Source of the DNA: Streptomyces sp. KL109B
Lineage (GTDB): Bacteria; Actinomycetota; Actinomycetes; Streptomycetales; Streptomycetaceae
Direction: 5' to 3'
Assembly: GCF_030766935.1 (NCBI RefSeq)
Contig: NZ_JASERL010000018.1
Location: 1 to 64,000, forward strand
Length of the DNA: 64,000 nt
Part shown: piece by piece, positions 1 through 8,393 of the stretch
Layout of the letters: each line of letters starts with the position of its first letter
Position numbering within the stretch: position 1 is the stretch's first letter
The notes under the pieces: generated by a model
What the model saw: the letters and a program-made list of their open reading frames with translations, nothing else
What the model was told of the DNA's origin: nothing
The model's database searches: none
Position numbers and translations under genes: made by a program

Positions 1-135
1 GCTGTGCGCAGGCGCGCGGCGGACGAGGGTATAGAGGGCGGAGGGAGCGGGGGCGGGGGGCCAGGCGCTCTCTCTCCCGCTAAGAGCGGGTGGCGCGAGG
101 GACGTTGCGGGGGTGCGGGCCCGCCACTCGTCTTT

Positions 136-187
136 GTACGCCCGTCTTGTACGCGTGTCCTGTACGCGTGTCCTGTACGCCTGTCAG
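136..187. repeat. 13-bp tandem array with GTACGC core (4 units)
   Basis: GTACG recurs at 136, 149, 162 and 175, exactly 13 bp apart, in units close to TGTACGCGTGTCC. The array ends at the stop codon of the RDD gene. A second array with the same period and a related core lies at 34065-34155. It is too short and spacerless for a CRISPR. Its function is unknown. Confidence 0.75.
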
Positions 188-651
188 ATGCGAACCTCGA
201 TCGACTTCGCCACCCGGTCGTGCAGGCCGCGGCCGTCGCGGTCCCAGATGAGGGCCGGGATCGCCACGCACAGCAGCACGGAGCGGGCCAGAACCCGCCC
301 GAGCCCGATCCGGCCACCCCCCTCGGCGACGACCCGCAGACCGAAGAGCCGCTTGCCCGGCGTGCAGCCGATCGTCCCCACCGTGAGCACGCTCAGCACG
401 AAGAAAATCAGCAGCGCCCAGTTCCCCGTCGCCTGGTTGTAGCCGTGCGTGACCAGGCCGTATGCGATCAGCATGCACAGCGCCCAGTCGACGACGATGG
501 CCCCGATACGGCGGCCGGGGCGCGCGATGGAGCCGGGTCCGTGCTCCGGCAGACCGAGCTGCTGTCCGCGGTAGCCGAAGTCGGCACCCGCCTGTTCCAT
601 GGCCTCTCGAGGCCCGGACAGCCACGATCCCATTGCTTCCCTGTTGTCCAC
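184..651 (-). CDS. RDD family membrane protein
   Basis: A 155-residue protein with an RDD-type core: the conserved 'RPGRRIGAIVVDW' opening, two hydrophobic segments (about residues 50-70 and 77-95), then 'GCTPGKRLFGLRVV' and a terminal arginine/aspartate-rich 'WDRDGRGLHDRVAKS'. RDD proteins are small integral membrane proteins of poorly defined transport or stress function. The start used is GTG at 651; an in-frame ATG at 633 with AGGGA just upstream is an alternative. It is transcribed divergently from glnA, an arrangement conserved in Streptomyces, but the sequence shows no direct link to nitrogen metabolism. The family is clear; the function is unknown. Confidence 0.85.
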   Translation of the reverse strand: MDNREAMGSWLSGPREAMEQAGADFGYRGQQLGLPEHGPGSIARPGRRIGAIVVDWALCMLIAYGLVTHGYNQATGNWALLIFFVLSVLTVGTIGCTPGKRLFGLRVVAEGGGRIGLGRVLARSVLLCVAIPALIWDRDGRGLHDRVAKSIEVRI

Positions 652-703
652 GCGTCCACGGTACTGCGCCCCGCGCCTGACACCGCCTTGACCCCCGCTC
701 CGG

Positions 704-741
704 TTAACTTGGGCGAAACAAATGGGTCATGCTTGAGAAAT
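704..741 (+). promoter_or_regulatory. GlnR operator upstream of glnA
   Basis: Four half-sites start at 704, 715, 726 and 737: TTAAC, GAAAC, GTCAT and GAAAT, each 11 bp apart. This matches the actinobacterial GlnR pattern of alternating GTnAC-like and GAAAC-like boxes separated by 6 bp. It lies about 110 bp upstream of the glnA start. The match is seen in the sequence; GlnR control of glnA is established in Streptomyces. Confidence 0.8.
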
Positions 742-853
742 CACGCCTGCATATCGTCGGGCCTCAGCGTGTACCACCGCACTGGCCGCGCGCTCAAGCT
801 GCCAAGAGCTGCAACCCCGCCCCTCCCCAGGGTGTGGGAGTAGGAGGAGTTGG

Positions 854-2263
854 ATGTTCCAGAACGCCGATGACGCCAAGAAATTCCTCGCGGACGAGGA
901 CGTCAAGTTCGTAGACGTCCGCTTCTGCGACCTGCCGGGTGTGATGCAGCACTTCACGGTGCCGGCGGAGGCGTTCGACCCGGCGGAGGAGCTCGCCTTC
1001 GACGGCTCGTCGATCCGCGGCTTCCAGGCGATCCACGAGTCCGACATGGCGCTGCGCGCGGATCTGTCGACGGCCCGCGTGGACCCCTTCCGCCGCGACA
1101 AGACCCTGAACGTCAACTTCTTCATCCACGACCCGATCACGGGCGAGCAGTACTCCCGCGACCCGCGCAACGTGGCGAAGAAGGCCGAGGCGTACCTCGC
1201 CTCCACCGGCATCGCCGACACCGCGTTCTTCGGCCCCGAGGCCGAGTTCTACGTCTTCGACTCGGTGCGCTTCGAGACCTCCGCGAACCGCTCGGTCTAC
1301 GAGATCGACTCCGAGGCGGGCGCCTGGAACACCGGCGCCGTCGAGAACAACCGCGGCTACAAGGTCCGCTACAAGGGCGGTTACTTCCCGGCCCCGCCGG
1401 TCGACCACTTCGCCGACCTGCGCGCCGAGATCTCCCTCGAGCTGGACAAGGCCGGCCTCAAGGTCGAGCGCCAGCACCACGAGGTCGGCACGGCCGGCCA
1501 GGCGGAAATCAACTACAAGTTCAACACCCTCCTCGCCGCCGCCGACGACCTGATGCTCTTCAAGTACATCGTGAAGAACGTCGCGTGGCGCAACAACAAG
1601 ACGGCGACCTTCATGCCGAAGCCGATCTTCGGCGACAACGGCTCCGGCATGCACGTCCACCAGTCCCTCTGGAACGGTGGCGAGCCCCTCTTCTACGACG
1701 AGCAGGGCTACGCGGGCCTCTCGGACACCGCCCGCTACTACATCGGCGGCATCCTCAAGCACGCCCCGTCGCTGCTCGCCTTCACCAACCCGACGGTGAA
1801 CTCGTACCACCGCCTGGTCCCCGGCTTCGAGGCCCCGGTCAACATGGTCTACTCGCAGCGCAACCGCTCCGCGGCCATGCGTATCCCGATCACGGGCTCG
1901 AACCCGAAGGCCAAGCGCGTCGAGTTCCGCGCGCCGGACCCGTCCTCGAACCCGTACCTCGCCTTCTCGGCGCTCCTCATGGCGGGCCTCGACGGCGTCA
2001 AGAACAAGATCGAGCCGGCCGAGCCGATCGACAAGGACCTCTACGAGCTGGCTCCCGAGGAGCACGCCAACGTCCAGCAGGTCCCGACCTCCCTCCCCGC
2101 GGTCCTCGACGCCCTCGAGGCGGACAACGAGTACCTCCAGGCGGGCGGCGTCTTCACGTCCGACCTGATCGAGACGTGGATCGACTACAAGCGCACGAAC
2201 GAGATCGCCCCGATCCAGCTGCGCCCGCACCCGCACGAGTTCGAGCTGTACTTCGACATCTAA
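854..2263 (+). CDS. glnA: type I (dodecameric) glutamine synthetase
   Basis: A 469-residue GS-I enzyme that makes glutamine from glutamate, ammonia and ATP in the cytoplasm. It begins MFQNADDAKKF and carries the N-terminal beta-grasp domain followed by the catalytic domain, with the active-site signatures 'FDGSSIRGF', 'NGSGMHVHQSLW' and 'NPTVNSYHRLVPG'. Tyr397 in 'DKDLYELAPEE' is at the classic adenylylation position, so this is the expected GlnE target (glnE lies at 30950-33970). The start has a strong AGGAGG ribosome site 8 bp upstream. A GlnR operator lies upstream and a strong hairpin downstream, so it is probably monocistronic. Confidence 0.98.
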   Translation: MFQNADDAKKFLADEDVKFVDVRFCDLPGVMQHFTVPAEAFDPAEELAFDGSSIRGFQAIHESDMALRADLSTARVDPFRRDKTLNVNFFIHDPITGEQYSRDPRNVAKKAEAYLASTGIADTAFFGPEAEFYVFDSVRFETSANRSVYEIDSEAGAWNTGAVENNRGYKVRYKGGYFPAPPVDHFADLRAEISLELDKAGLKVERQHHEVGTAGQAEINYKFNTLLAAADDLMLFKYIVKNVAWRNNKTATFMPKPIFGDNGSGMHVHQSLWNGGEPLFYDEQGYAGLSDTARYYIGGILKHAPSLLAFTNPTVNSYHRLVPGFEAPVNMVYSQRNRSAAMRIPITGSNPKAKRVEFRAPDPSSNPYLAFSALLMAGLDGVKNKIEPAEPIDKDLYELAPEEHANVQQVPTSLPAVLDALEADNEYLQAGGVFTSDLIETWIDYKRTNEIAPIQLRPHPHEFELYFDI

Positions 2264-2309
2264 GAACGGCGCAGGTCAGAGCGGGTTCCCGCTCCCCTGG
2301 GTCGCCTGT

Positions 2310-2358
2310 GGGCCGTCGGCCGTGTTCTTCCGCTCCTGGAAGACACGGCCGACGGCCC
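2310..2358 (+). terminator. rho-independent-like terminator of glnA
   Basis: A perfect 16-bp stem pairs 2310-2325 with 2343-2358. It is followed by CTTTCTG, 46 bp after the glnA stop codon. It also separates glnA from the convergent broken McrA-like gene. Confidence 0.8.
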
Positions 2359-2411
2359 TTTCTGTGGGTGGCGATCGGGGTGCGGTCCCAGGGACCCGTC
2401 GGCGGAGGCGG

Positions 2412-3490
2412 TCAGGTAGCCGGGGTGGCGCGCGGTTCGCCGTGGAAGACCTGGTGGGTGTGCCAGGTGCGGTGGGACGCGGCGACCGGGGGTGCGGCGG
2501 GCTGTGGGCCTACGAGGGGGCGGCCGGCGAGTGCTGTCACGTGTGCGCGGGCAGCGGAGCTGTGGCCGACGAAGTGCTGGGAGACCAGGATGCGTTGGTC
2601 CTCTCCTACGCCGAGGACGCCCTTGTCGAAGAGTTTGTGGTGCAGCGAGCAGAGGCACAGCCCGTTGTCGATGTCGTCGGGGCCGCCGAACGCCCACCAG
2701 CGCACGTGAGCTGCCTCAAGACCGACGGGCACCACGCCGATCCTGCCGTCGTATCCGCAGAAGGCGCACCGGTACTCGTAGGCGGTCAGTACCAGTTCCC
2801 GCATTCTTCGGCTCCGTCGTCTGCCCGTCGGTACGAGCTGCGTGGCATCCGCCGATTCCAGTTCCAGGCCGACGGCTTCGCACAGGTCGCCGTGCAGGGA
2901 GGGAGGGAAGTGCGAGTCGAGCAGTAGGCGCGCCATGTTGCCGATCAGTTGGGGGTCGCGTCGCAGCGCCGCTCGTAGGGCCGGGGCGAGCTGTCCGGTG
3001 GCGCCCGTCTCCCGGAGGGTGCGTACGCCGCTTCCGGGGCTGCCGGGCCCGTGGTCGGTATGCAGTTCCCATACGCCGTCGCTGACCAGGTGGTGGAACG
3101 GATAGGCGGGCGTCGTCTTGTGGGGCGGGCCGTATTCGGCGAGCAGGCGTTGCAGGTCCCGCTCGACCGCGGTGTAGCGCAGGCCGGCGTCGGCGTCCTC
3201 CTGGAACCGGCCGAGGGCCCTTCTGACGGATCAGGCTGGATGCGGGAGGCCGCGTCATTCGGCTCCGCGAGCGGGGTCTGGGGCGTGCAGCTGCAAGGCG
3301 GAGGAGGGCGTCGACGCGGAGCGTCGGCAACCGACGACAACGCCGCAGATGTGCGTGCCAGGGCCCGCGACTCCGGCAAGATCCGTCAGAAGGGCCCTAG
3401 GGCGTACAGAAGCAGCAGCGGCTTGTGCGGGGCGCGGGTCCCGCTCCTGGTCCACTGCCTCAGCTTCGCGACTCTCTCCAGCCAGTCCAT
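2412..3490 (-). pseudogene. broken phosphorothioate-dependent McrA-type HNH endonuclease
   Basis: Remnant of a type IV restriction enzyme like Streptomyces ScoMcrA/SprMcrA, which cleaves phosphorothioated or methylated DNA. The N-terminus (MDWLERVAKLRQW..., start at 3490) reads 'PHKPLLLLYALG' and then hits a stop inside a 185-bp insertion at 3214-3398. Beyond the insertion the same protein resumes in another frame: sulfur-binding-like domain, then an HNH domain with 'CAFCGYDGRI', 'GLEAAHVRWW' and 'LCSLHHKLFDKG', ending at 2412. Removing exactly 185 bp leaves 894 nt, an uninterrupted 297-codon frame reading LYALG-RFQED across the join. That is good evidence that the insertion alone broke the gene. 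The downstream HNH part (from about 2936) could still be translated, but without its DNA-recognition half. Confidence 0.85.
3214..3398. mobile_element. MITE-like insertion with 19-bp perfect terminal inverted repeats
   Basis: The ends AGGGCCCTTCTGACGGATC (3214-3232) and its exact reverse complement (3380-3398) bound 185 bp with no transposase. Right of the element the sequence resumes AGGGCGTAC, so AGGGC occurs at both borders and a short (up to 5-bp) target duplication is possible; the exact border is ambiguous. The interior carries no plausible gene. It disrupts the McrA-like gene. The likely source is an IS with the same ends elsewhere in the genome, but none is in this window. Confidence 0.85.
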
Positions 3491-3673
3491 GGCGGCTGAT
3501 CGTAGACGTACCGCGGGCCCGCTTGAAGCGGCGTTCGCGCTCCGTGTGGTGGACGCGCGCTGGTCCGGGTGCGGGTGTGTCAGGGGCGCGTGAGGCTCGG
3601 CGGGCAAGAAACGGGCAATCGTCCTAAACTCGGGCAAGCCGCACACGCTGACAAGCCTCGGAGGAGTGCCGTC

Positions 3674-4189
3674 ATGAGCAATTTGTTCGTCGTCGCCTAT
3701 AACGACCTCGCGACCGCCAACCAGGTCCGCGAGCGGCTCCTGCAGATGTCGAAGGAGCACCTGGTCGAGCTGGAGGACATCGTCGTCGTCGAGCGGCGGG
3801 AGTCCGACGGGAAGATCAAGCTGCACCAGGCCGTGAACCACACCGCGATGGGCGCCACCGGTGGTGCGCTGTGGGGCACGGTCATCGGGATGCTGTTCCT
3901 GGTGCCGTTCCTCGGCGCCGCCGTGGGTGCCGCTTCCGGGGCCGCCGGTGGGGCCGTCACGGACACCGGGATCAACGACAACTTCATGAAGGAGCTCAGC
4001 CAGAACCTGCGGCCGGGTGCCGCCGCGCTGTTCGTGCTCGTCAAGCAGGCCGCCCGCGACAAGGTCGTACCGGAGATCGCCACGTACGGCGGCCAGCTGG
4101 TGCAGACGTCGCTGAGCGGCGACGACGAGGAAGCGCTGCGCGAGATGTTGCAGGAGGGGCAGGCGAAGGCGCAGGCCGCCTCCGCGTAA
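3674..4189 (+). CDS. DUF1269-type glycine-zipper membrane protein
   Basis: 171 residues starting MSNLFVVAYNDLATANQ. The N-terminal alpha/beta part of about 50 residues (VVAYND..., 'DIVVVERRESDGKIKLHQ') is followed by a Gly/Ala-rich double hydrophobic segment at about residues 57-98 ('GATGGALWGTVIGMLFLVPF', then GAAVGAASGAAGG). A soluble C-terminal part with 'LFVLVKQAARDKVVPE' and an acidic tail follows. This matches the DUF1269 family of predicted membrane-associated proteins; no biochemical role is established. The start is ATG with GGAGGAG 9 bp upstream. It converges on the ANTAR/CheR operon and is separated from it by a hairpin. Confidence 0.88.
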   Translation: MSNLFVVAYNDLATANQVRERLLQMSKEHLVELEDIVVVERRESDGKIKLHQAVNHTAMGATGGALWGTVIGMLFLVPFLGAAVGAASGAAGGAVTDTGINDNFMKELSQNLRPGAAALFVLVKQAARDKVVPEIATYGGQLVQTSLSGDDEEALREMLQEGQAKAQAASA

Positions 4190-4213
4190 CAGGTACGAGC
4201 GTCAGCAGTATCG

Positions 4214-4250
4214 CGGCCGTCCCGGGTACGAACACCGACCGGGGCGGCCG
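4214..4250. terminator. bidirectional terminator between DUF1269 gene and ANTAR operon
   Basis: A 12-bp stem with one G-T wobble pairs 4214-4225 with 4239-4250, with a 13-nt loop. It lies between two convergent genes, 24 bp after one stop and 11 bp from the other. Confidence 0.6.
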
Positions 4251-4260
4251 TTCTCGTGTG

Positions 4261-4986
4261 TCAGCGGGCGAGGAGTTCCGTTCGCCCCTCGGTGACCTCG
4301 CGGGCCACGTCCGCGAGCTTGCGGCGGTGGGAACGTGCGTAGCTGCGCAGACCGGAGAACGCTTCGTCGAGGGACAGGCCGTGGCGCGCGGCGAGGATGC
4401 CCTTGGCCTGTTCGACGACGACGCGGCTGGACAGCGCGTGCTCCAACTGGCCCGTGAGGACCCGGCTTTCGCTCAGTTCGCGTTGCAGGGCGAGGGTGTG
4501 TCCCGCCACCTCGGCGAACCCCTGGACCAGCGCGAGGTCCCCCTCGTCCAGCGGTTTGTCCGCGGCGGTGAACAGGACCAGCGAGCCGATCTCGCCGTCC
4601 CTGCCGTGCAGCGGCAGCGCGGTGGCCCGGCCGAAGCCGAGGGCCCTGGCGCGCGCGGACCAGCGCGGCCACCGCAGTTGCGCGGAGCGCGCGGTCACAT
4701 CGACGTCCACGAGGGCGCAGCCCGTCGTACGGGCGTCGTAGCCGGCGCCCTCGCCCCAGCGGGCGGCGTCGGCGGCGAGCGCGCCGAGCGCGGCGTCGGT
4801 GCCGCCGGTGAGGACGGGCGAGCGGCCGCCGGGAACGTATCCCACCTTCGCGCCGCGCGCGTGGAACAGCCTCCTGCCCCCTTCGGCGAGGGTGGCCAGC
4901 AGGGATGGGGTGTCCAACGGGTCACGCGCGGCTCCGCCCGTCAACTGAGCGAATACCGCGGCGACTTCCTGCTCCCGCAGTGTCAC
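4261..4986 (-). CDS. GAF-ANTAR transcription antiterminator
   Basis: 241 residues. The first two thirds resemble a GAF-like sensory fold ('SLLATLAEGGRRLFHARGA', 'GRATALPLHGRDGEIGSLVL'). The C-terminal 60 residues form an ANTAR RNA-binding module ('LSSRVVVEQAKGILAARHG', 'EAFSGLRSYARSHRRKLADV'), which in known proteins binds dual-hexaloop RNA to prevent termination. The GTG start at 4986 has GAGAGG 8 nt upstream. It is the last gene of a tightly spaced run (cheB, cheR, GAF-ANTAR, this one; gaps of 12-15 bp), so it is very likely co-transcribed with the CheR/CheB-like genes. Confidence 0.88.
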   Translation of the reverse strand: MTLREQEVAAVFAQLTGGAARDPLDTPSLLATLAEGGRRLFHARGAKVGYVPGGRSPVLTGGTDAALGALAADAARWGEGAGYDARTTGCALVDVDVTARSAQLRWPRWSARARALGFGRATALPLHGRDGEIGSLVLFTAADKPLDEGDLALVQGFAEVAGHTLALQRELSESRVLTGQLEHALSSRVVVEQAKGILAARHGLSLDEAFSGLRSYARSHRRKLADVAREVTEGRTELLAR

Positions 4987-4998
4987 GGTGCAGACCTC

Positions 4999-5856
4999 TC
5001 AGCCGAGTTGGAGTCGTCCATGGACGATATCCCGGGCGACGTCGCCCAGGGGGCGACTGTCCACGAAGGCGCGTACTTTGACCAGTTCCAGCGCGTCCGG
5101 TATGCGGCAGCCGAGTTGCACTGCCACCATGCCCGCTGCCTGGTGGACCTCGGCACGGTAGTCGATTCCTCCGAACAAGCCGGGTACCGCGTCCACGCCG
5201 AGGAAAACATTGCGGGTCAGGGAGTCGGCGACCTGGACGACGGTCGCGGCCGACCTGGTGTCCCCGCCCACTCCGAAGGCGGCCAGCGCGCCGATGCATC
5301 CGTCGCCGGTCTCCAGGGGAACGGCGACGAGCTGGCCGATTCCGAGCCCTACGACGGCCGGACCGTAGCCGGGCCAGCGCCGCGTCAGGCCGCTGCCTCC
5401 CGCGACGACCGTGCGGCTCTCCCGTACGGCGTCGCGCGCGGGGCCCTCGCCGAGCACGTACTCCAGTTCCTGGGCGGCGCACGAGGGCCCGTCGGAGGCG
5501 GCGGACGCGATCTGGTTCCGCTCGGAGTCGACGAGGGTGACGGCGGCGCTGCCCGATCCGCACGCCTCCGCGACCCCGGTCATGAACAGCGGCGGCCGCC
5601 CTCCCGTGTCCGCCCACTCCGCCGAGCGACGGGCGTAGGACTCCAGGAGCCGTGCGGTCACCTCGTGGCGCGACGCGCTCGTCCGGTGGATGTGCCCGAT
5701 GCGGAAGTACACGGCACTCCCGGTGCGCTGGGCGAGCACCTCGTACTTGCGCACAAGGGCCAGCTCGCGGTCGACGCGCTCCCGCGCGCGGGCCGCCCGC
5801 TGCCAGACAGCTTCGGCTCCTTCCGCCGAACTGCCGCCGAGGCTCATGCCCTCCAC
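4999..5856 (-). CDS. GAF domain protein with C-terminal ANTAR domain
   Basis: 285 residues. An N-terminal alpha-helical stretch ('RARERVDRELALVRKYEVLA') precedes a GAF domain (about residues 85-215: 'ACGSGSAAVTLVDSERNQIA', 'GEGPARDAVRESRTVV', 'GQLVAVPLETGDGCIGALAA'). A C-terminal ANTAR-like helix bundle follows ('EVHQAAGMVAVQLGCRIPDA'). The ANTAR part is divergent but has the expected 'QAxGMVAVQLG' core. The GTG start at 5856 is used; an ATG three codons in is possible. It is co-directional with and 15 bp downstream of the CheR-like gene. Likely role: signal-dependent RNA-level regulator working with its twin at 4261-4986. Confidence 0.82.
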   Translation of the reverse strand: MEGMSLGGSSAEGAEAVWQRAARARERVDRELALVRKYEVLAQRTGSAVYFRIGHIHRTSASRHEVTARLLESYARRSAEWADTGGRPPLFMTGVAEACGSGSAAVTLVDSERNQIASAASDGPSCAAQELEYVLGEGPARDAVRESRTVVAGGSGLTRRWPGYGPAVVGLGIGQLVAVPLETGDGCIGALAAFGVGGDTRSAATVVQVADSLTRNVFLGVDAVPGLFGGIDYRAEVHQAAGMVAVQLGCRIPDALELVKVRAFVDSRPLGDVARDIVHGRLQLG

Positions 5857-5871
5857 ATTACGCCCACGGGG

Positions 5872-7740
5872 TCAGGCCGCGTCGTTGGTCCTGCCTTCTT
5901 CCATCAGTAGCACGACGCCGCCGCGGTGACCGTCGAACGGGCTGCAGTGCACGGTGCAATTGATGCTGCGGCCGAGGCGGTTGACGGCGGCGAGCACCAC
6001 CGGGGCGCCGCGCGTGCGGGTCTTGAGGCAGTTGTCCACGGCCTGCCGCAGCGCCTGGGTGGGCAGGCCGAAGTCGAGCTCGAAGAAGGCGTGGTCGAGC
6101 ACTTCGTCCTGGCGCAGCCCCCACAGGTCGGTGGTGCCGCGGTTCCAGCTCTTGACCTTCAGGTCCTTGTCGAGGACGACGACGCCGGCCGCGATGGAGG
6201 TGAGGACGCCCTCCAGGAACGCGCGGGTCTCGTCGAGTTCGTCGCTGCGGATGCGCATCTCGTCGTTCATGGTCTCCAGTTCCTCGTTGCCGGACTGGAG
6301 TTCCTCGTTGGTCGTCTCCAACTCCTCGTTCGTGGACTGGAGCTCTTCGTTGGTCGTCTCCAACTCCTCGATCGAGGACTGGAGTTCCTCGTTCGTGGTC
6401 TCCAACTCCTCGTTCGTGGACTGGAGTTCCTCGTAGGCGGTCTCCAGGTCTTCCCGTACGCGCTTGACCTCGGCCTTGAGCTGGGTCGACACCGTGACGT
6501 CGGTGAAGGTGATGTTCGTGGCGGCGGGCGCGCTGTCGGCGCCGACGAGCGGTTGCACGACGATGTCGAAGTACTGGACGTCGTCGCCGACCCTGCGCTC
6601 CGCCCCGTTGACCCGCAGGGTGCGGCGCTCGTGCGTGGCCTGGTCGATCAGGGAGCGCAGCTCCACGGGCCGGTAGGAGATCTCCAGGTCCTGGAAGGGG
6701 CGTCCCACGTCGTTGACGGTGAGGCCGAACTGGACGCGCGCGTGGTTGTTGATGAGGATCACGCTGCCCTCGGCGTCCACGGCGAGGGCGGCGCCGGCCG
6801 TGGCGTCCAGGATCAGATCGCGCAGCTGGCGGTTGCGGGCCAGGCTCTGCAACTCCCCGCCCGGGGTGGTGCGCAGCTTGACCGGGGTCGGCTGGTAGGT
6901 CGCCGACGCGTTGCCCGGCCGGCGGCGGAAGATGCGCTGGCGCATGCTGACGACGTCGAACCGGTCCGCGTCGTTGAGCAGCATCTCGGCCTTGCCGAGG
7001 AAGAGGAAGCCGCCCTCGCGCAGCGCGAAGTGGTACCGGTCGATGATCTGGGTCTGCGCCTCCACGTTGAAATACATCAGGGTGTTGCGGCAGACCAGCA
7101 GGTCGAGGCGGGAGATGGGGGCGTCGCGGGTGATGTCGTGGCGGCCGAAGATGACGCGGCGGCGCAGGTCGGCGCGGAAGCTGAACTGCGAGCCGTTCTG
7201 CTCGAAGTACTTGTCGCGCAGCTCCGCGGTGAGCGGTTCCAGGGACTTGGCGGTGTAGAGGCCGGAGCGGGCGTCGCGCAGTGCCTCGTCGTCGACGTCG
7301 GTGCCGTAGACCTTGACGCGGGAGATGGTCTCCTCGATGCCGAGGGCCTCGGCGAACATGATGGCCAGCGAGTACGCCTCCTCGCCGCTGGAGCAGCCCG
7401 CGCTCCACACCCGGATCTCGTCCTCGGAGTCGTGCTCCGCGAGGATTTCCGGGATCACCTCGCGCTGGAGGTACGTCCAGGCGTCCGTGTCGCGGAAGAT
7501 GGAGGTGACGTTGATGAGGATGGTGTTGAAGAGGGCGCCGAATTCATCGGCGTTCGTCTCCAGTTGGTCGCGGTACTCGGCGTACGAGTCGATGCCGATG
7601 TCGGCCATGCGCTTGCGGATGCGGCGGCCGAGCGAGGAGCGCTTGTAGCCGGTGAAGTCGAATCCGCGGGCGTCCCTGAGGAAGCGGAGCAGTTCCTCCA
7701 GCTCCTCGTCGGTCTCTACGTCACGCCGCGCCTCGGCCAT
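5872..7740 (-). CDS. CheR-type methyltransferase with coiled coil and PAS domains
   Basis: 622 residues. N-terminal CheR all-alpha and SAM-binding domains (about 1-270) contain the motif I 'VWSAGCSSGEEAYSLAIMF', then 'YMLF/ CRNTLMYF'-type catalytic elements ('DLLVCRNTLMYFNVEAQ'). A PAS-like domain follows (about 300-420), then an unusually regular heptad coiled coil (about 423-503) built of repeated 'STNEELETTNEELQSS' units, and a second PAS domain to the C-terminus ('VLTSIAAGVVVLDKDLKVKS', 'WGLRQDEVLDHAFFELDFG'). This is the CheB/CheR-PAS architecture normally found fused with CheB. Here CheB is the separate gene 12 bp upstream. The substrate would be glutamates of an unknown receptor; no methyl-accepting protein is encoded nearby. 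Confidence 0.92.
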   Translation of the reverse strand: MAEARRDVETDEELEELLRFLRDARGFDFTGYKRSSLGRRIRKRMADIGIDSYAEYRDQLETNADEFGALFNTILINVTSIFRDTDAWTYLQREVIPEILAEHDSEDEIRVWSAGCSSGEEAYSLAIMFAEALGIEETISRVKVYGTDVDDEALRDARSGLYTAKSLEPLTAELRDKYFEQNGSQFSFRADLRRRVIFGRHDITRDAPISRLDLLVCRNTLMYFNVEAQTQIIDRYHFALREGGFLFLGKAEMLLNDADRFDVVSMRQRIFRRRPGNASATYQPTPVKLRTTPGGELQSLARNRQLRDLILDATAGAALAVDAEGSVILINNHARVQFGLTVNDVGRPFQDLEISYRPVELRSLIDQATHERRTLRVNGAERRVGDDVQYFDIVVQPLVGADSAPAATNITFTDVTVSTQLKAEVKRVREDLETAYEELQSTNEELETTNEELQSSIEELETTNEELQSTNEELETTNEELQSGNEELETMNDEMRIRSDELDETRAFLEGVLTSIAAGVVVLDKDLKVKSWNRGTTDLWGLRQDEVLDHAFFELDFGLPTQALRQAVDNCLKTRTRGAPVVLAAVNRLGRSINCTVHCSPFDGHRGGVVLLMEEGRTNDAA

Positions 7741-7752
7741 CGGTTCCCCTAC

Positions 7753-8358
7753 TTACTGCTTGGTGTCGACAAGTCCACGGAGGACCGTGGAGATCTCCTC
7801 CAGGGGCAGTACGAAGTCCACTGTCCCCGTACCCGCCGCGGCATCCGGCATGCCCCGGAACTCCGCGGTCTCGGGATCCTGGGCGATCACGGTACCGCCC
7901 TGGGACTTCACGGCGTCGACACCCATGGCTCCGTCGTTTCCCGTGCCCGCCAGGACGACGGCGATCGCTCCCGCGCCGTACGCCCCGGCGACGGACTCGA
8001 AGAGCAGGTCGGCGGAGGGGCGCAGGAAGTGGACGAGTTCGCTGCGCGAGAGCGTGAGGACGCCGTCCTGGCCGACGAGGAGGTGGCGGTCGGGCGGGGC
8101 GATGTAGACGGTGCCGGGGAGCGCCCGTTCGTCCTGTTCGGCGAGTTTGACGGTGAGGGTGGTGCGGCGGCCGAGGATCTCGGCGAGGACGGTGCGGTGG
8201 CGCGGGTCCAGGTGCTGGACGACGAGGACCGGCACGGGCAGGTCGACGTCGAGTCCGCTCAGGAGCGTGGCCAGGGCGTGGACGCCACCCGCGGACGCGG
8301 CGACGGCGACGACGCTGAACTGGTCGTCGGTCCGGTCGGCGCTTCGTCGGGACGGCAC
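7753..8358 (-). CDS. CheB-type protein-glutamate methylesterase, catalytic domain only
   Basis: 201 residues, one CheB catalytic domain without the usual receiver domain. The catalytic Ser lies in 'VAASAGGVHALATLL', the His in 'VLVVQHLDPRHRTVL' and the Asp in 'LAGTGNDGAMGVDAVKSQGG'. It should hydrolyse glutamyl methyl esters or deamidate glutamines on a receptor-like partner. The start is GTG at 8358. It is first in the cheB-cheR-ANTAR-ANTAR run. Streptomyces has no flagellar chemotaxis, so the module must serve another signalling pathway; its target is not visible here. Confidence 0.92.
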   Translation of the reverse strand: MPSRRSADRTDDQFSVVAVAASAGGVHALATLLSGLDVDLPVPVLVVQHLDPRHRTVLAEILGRRTTLTVKLAEQDERALPGTVYIAPPDRHLLVGQDGVLTLSRSELVHFLRPSADLLFESVAGAYGAGAIAVVLAGTGNDGAMGVDAVKSQGGTVIAQDPETAEFRGMPDAAAGTGTVDFVLPLEEISTVLRGLVDTKQ

Positions 8359-8393
8359 GGTGTCGAGCTTATGCGGTTCCCGGTGGATACGGC

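Noticed and set aside
2412..2936. Stand-alone HNH endonuclease of 174 aa
   Set aside because: Upstream in the same frame the protein continues back to the 185-bp insertion, and its N-terminal half lies on the other side. It is the 3' part of a broken gene, not a separate one.
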